From a virus: DNA of 38,928 bases. The position numbers were made by a program, and so were the translations under genes. This document shows, one piece after another, positions 38,550 to 38,928 of this stretch (position 1 is its first letter; every line of letters starts with the position of its first letter). The notes beneath the pieces are model-generated. The model was not told the origin of the DNA, searched no databases, and was given only the letters and a program-made list of their open reading frames with translations. The stretch spans positions 1-38,928 of IMG/VR virus record IMGVR_UViG_3300033233_000975; one strand, given 5' to 3'.

Positions 38550-38927
38550 TTATATTCCTCTTGCTATCATTGTTAATACTTCTAATTTCTGCTCATCTGT
38601 TAATCTAACAGGTAACTCATACTCTTTTGTATTCTCCAACCTACATTGCTCTACCTCTTCCCATAATGACTTAACATCATAACAAATAGGTTTTCCGTCA
38701 TTAGTAGTTGCTTGGTCAAGTGAACCATCTTCATCTCTCTCCCATAGATACCAATAAATCCAATCTGCACCTTCCTTACCATAGTAAACCTCTAATAAAA
38801 TATTAATTACTGAGGTATAGTCATCTGAGAAATTAACAAGGTCTATTTCTAATTTATACAATGCATCCTGCTTGTCTGACTGTTTCCTAATTTTATTAAG
38901 GATTTCTGTAAATACTTCTAATTTCAT
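38550..38927 (-). CDS. Unknown conserved phage protein, 125 aa
   Basis: MKLEVFTEILNKIRKQSDKQ, then YYGKEGADWIYWYLWERDED (Trp-rich), ICYDVKSLWEEVEQ and VLTMIARG. The start lies one base from the right edge. It belongs to the same operon of small genes. Function unknown. Confidence 0.55.
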   Translation of the reverse strand: MKLEVFTEILNKIRKQSDKQDALYKLEIDLVNFSDDYTSVINILLEVYYGKEGADWIYWYLWERDEDGSLDQATTNDGKPICYDVKSLWEEVEQCRLENTKEYELPVRLTDEQKLEVLTMIARGI

Positions 38928-38928
38928 A

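Overview
The window looks like part of a large, strongly AT-rich genome of a phage that infects a Bacteroidetes host, probably a flavobacterium. Evidence for the host: many genes and RNAs are preceded by the Bacteroidetes promoter (TTTG, about 19-20 nt, TAnnTTTG), often only 4-20 nt before the ATG, and Shine-Dalgarno sites are rare. Evidence for a phage: densely packed small genes of unknown function, nine recognisable tRNAs, a tmRNA, a PD-(D/E)xK mobile endonuclease, several holin-like proteins, three peptidoglycan hydrolases and proteins with head-targeting-like leaders. No terminase, capsid, tail or replication gene lies in the window, so the assignment is an inference.

Layout. 1-1846: a peptidase of clan MH cut by the left edge, and a large unknown gene. 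1878-3605: an RNA region. A plus-strand tmRNA faces a minus-strand transcript of about 950 nt that carries one UUCG and four GNRA tetraloop hairpins, is preceded by three tandem copies of a promoter repeat, and ends in a terminator. I read this as a giant ornate noncoding RNA of the GOLLD/ROOL kind. 3610-9475, minus strand: an M23-like protein, a double-M15 peptidase, a membrane GAF-like protein, small genes, a glycosyltransferase with an RmlC-like epimerase, and a mobile endonuclease. 9552-13077: tRNAs (Asp, Glu, Met, Ile, His, Leu, Cys, Trp, Arg), a tRNA-Gln remnant, extra structured elements, a cysteine-peptidase-like gene, a two-helix holin candidate and an archaemetzincin-type metalloprotease. 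13143-15521: three glycosyltransferase-like genes.

15685-23502, minus strand: large low-complexity or membrane proteins that look like virion or injected proteins, a beta-repeat plus hendecad coiled-coil protein, a pair of membrane proteins with the same lysine-rich tail, and an exported small protein. 23558-31676: acidic proteins, a DUF4314-like protein, a gluzincin, PPK2 polyphosphate kinase, a GH19 endolysin, an ADP-ribosyltransferase candidate and a class II aminoacyl-tRNA-synthetase core protein. 31677-38927: a complete DnaK with an inverted-repeat promoter, an SlyD-type FKBP, more membrane and metalloprotease genes, a second GH19 lysin, and a run of small genes ending in tandem paralogues.

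The most interesting theme is a short leader (roughly [LI]I.E...R....L followed by LxE/IxE sites) at the start of at least seven otherwise unrelated proteins, among them PPK2, a GH19 lysin and the ADP-ribosyltransferase candidate; a similar motif ends the M15/M23 pair. It resembles the capsid-targeting sequences of T4 internal proteins, which the prohead protease cuts at LxE/IxE. If correct, this phage packages and injects enzymes, including an ATP-regenerating polyphosphate kinase and an ADP-ribosyltransferase, into its host.
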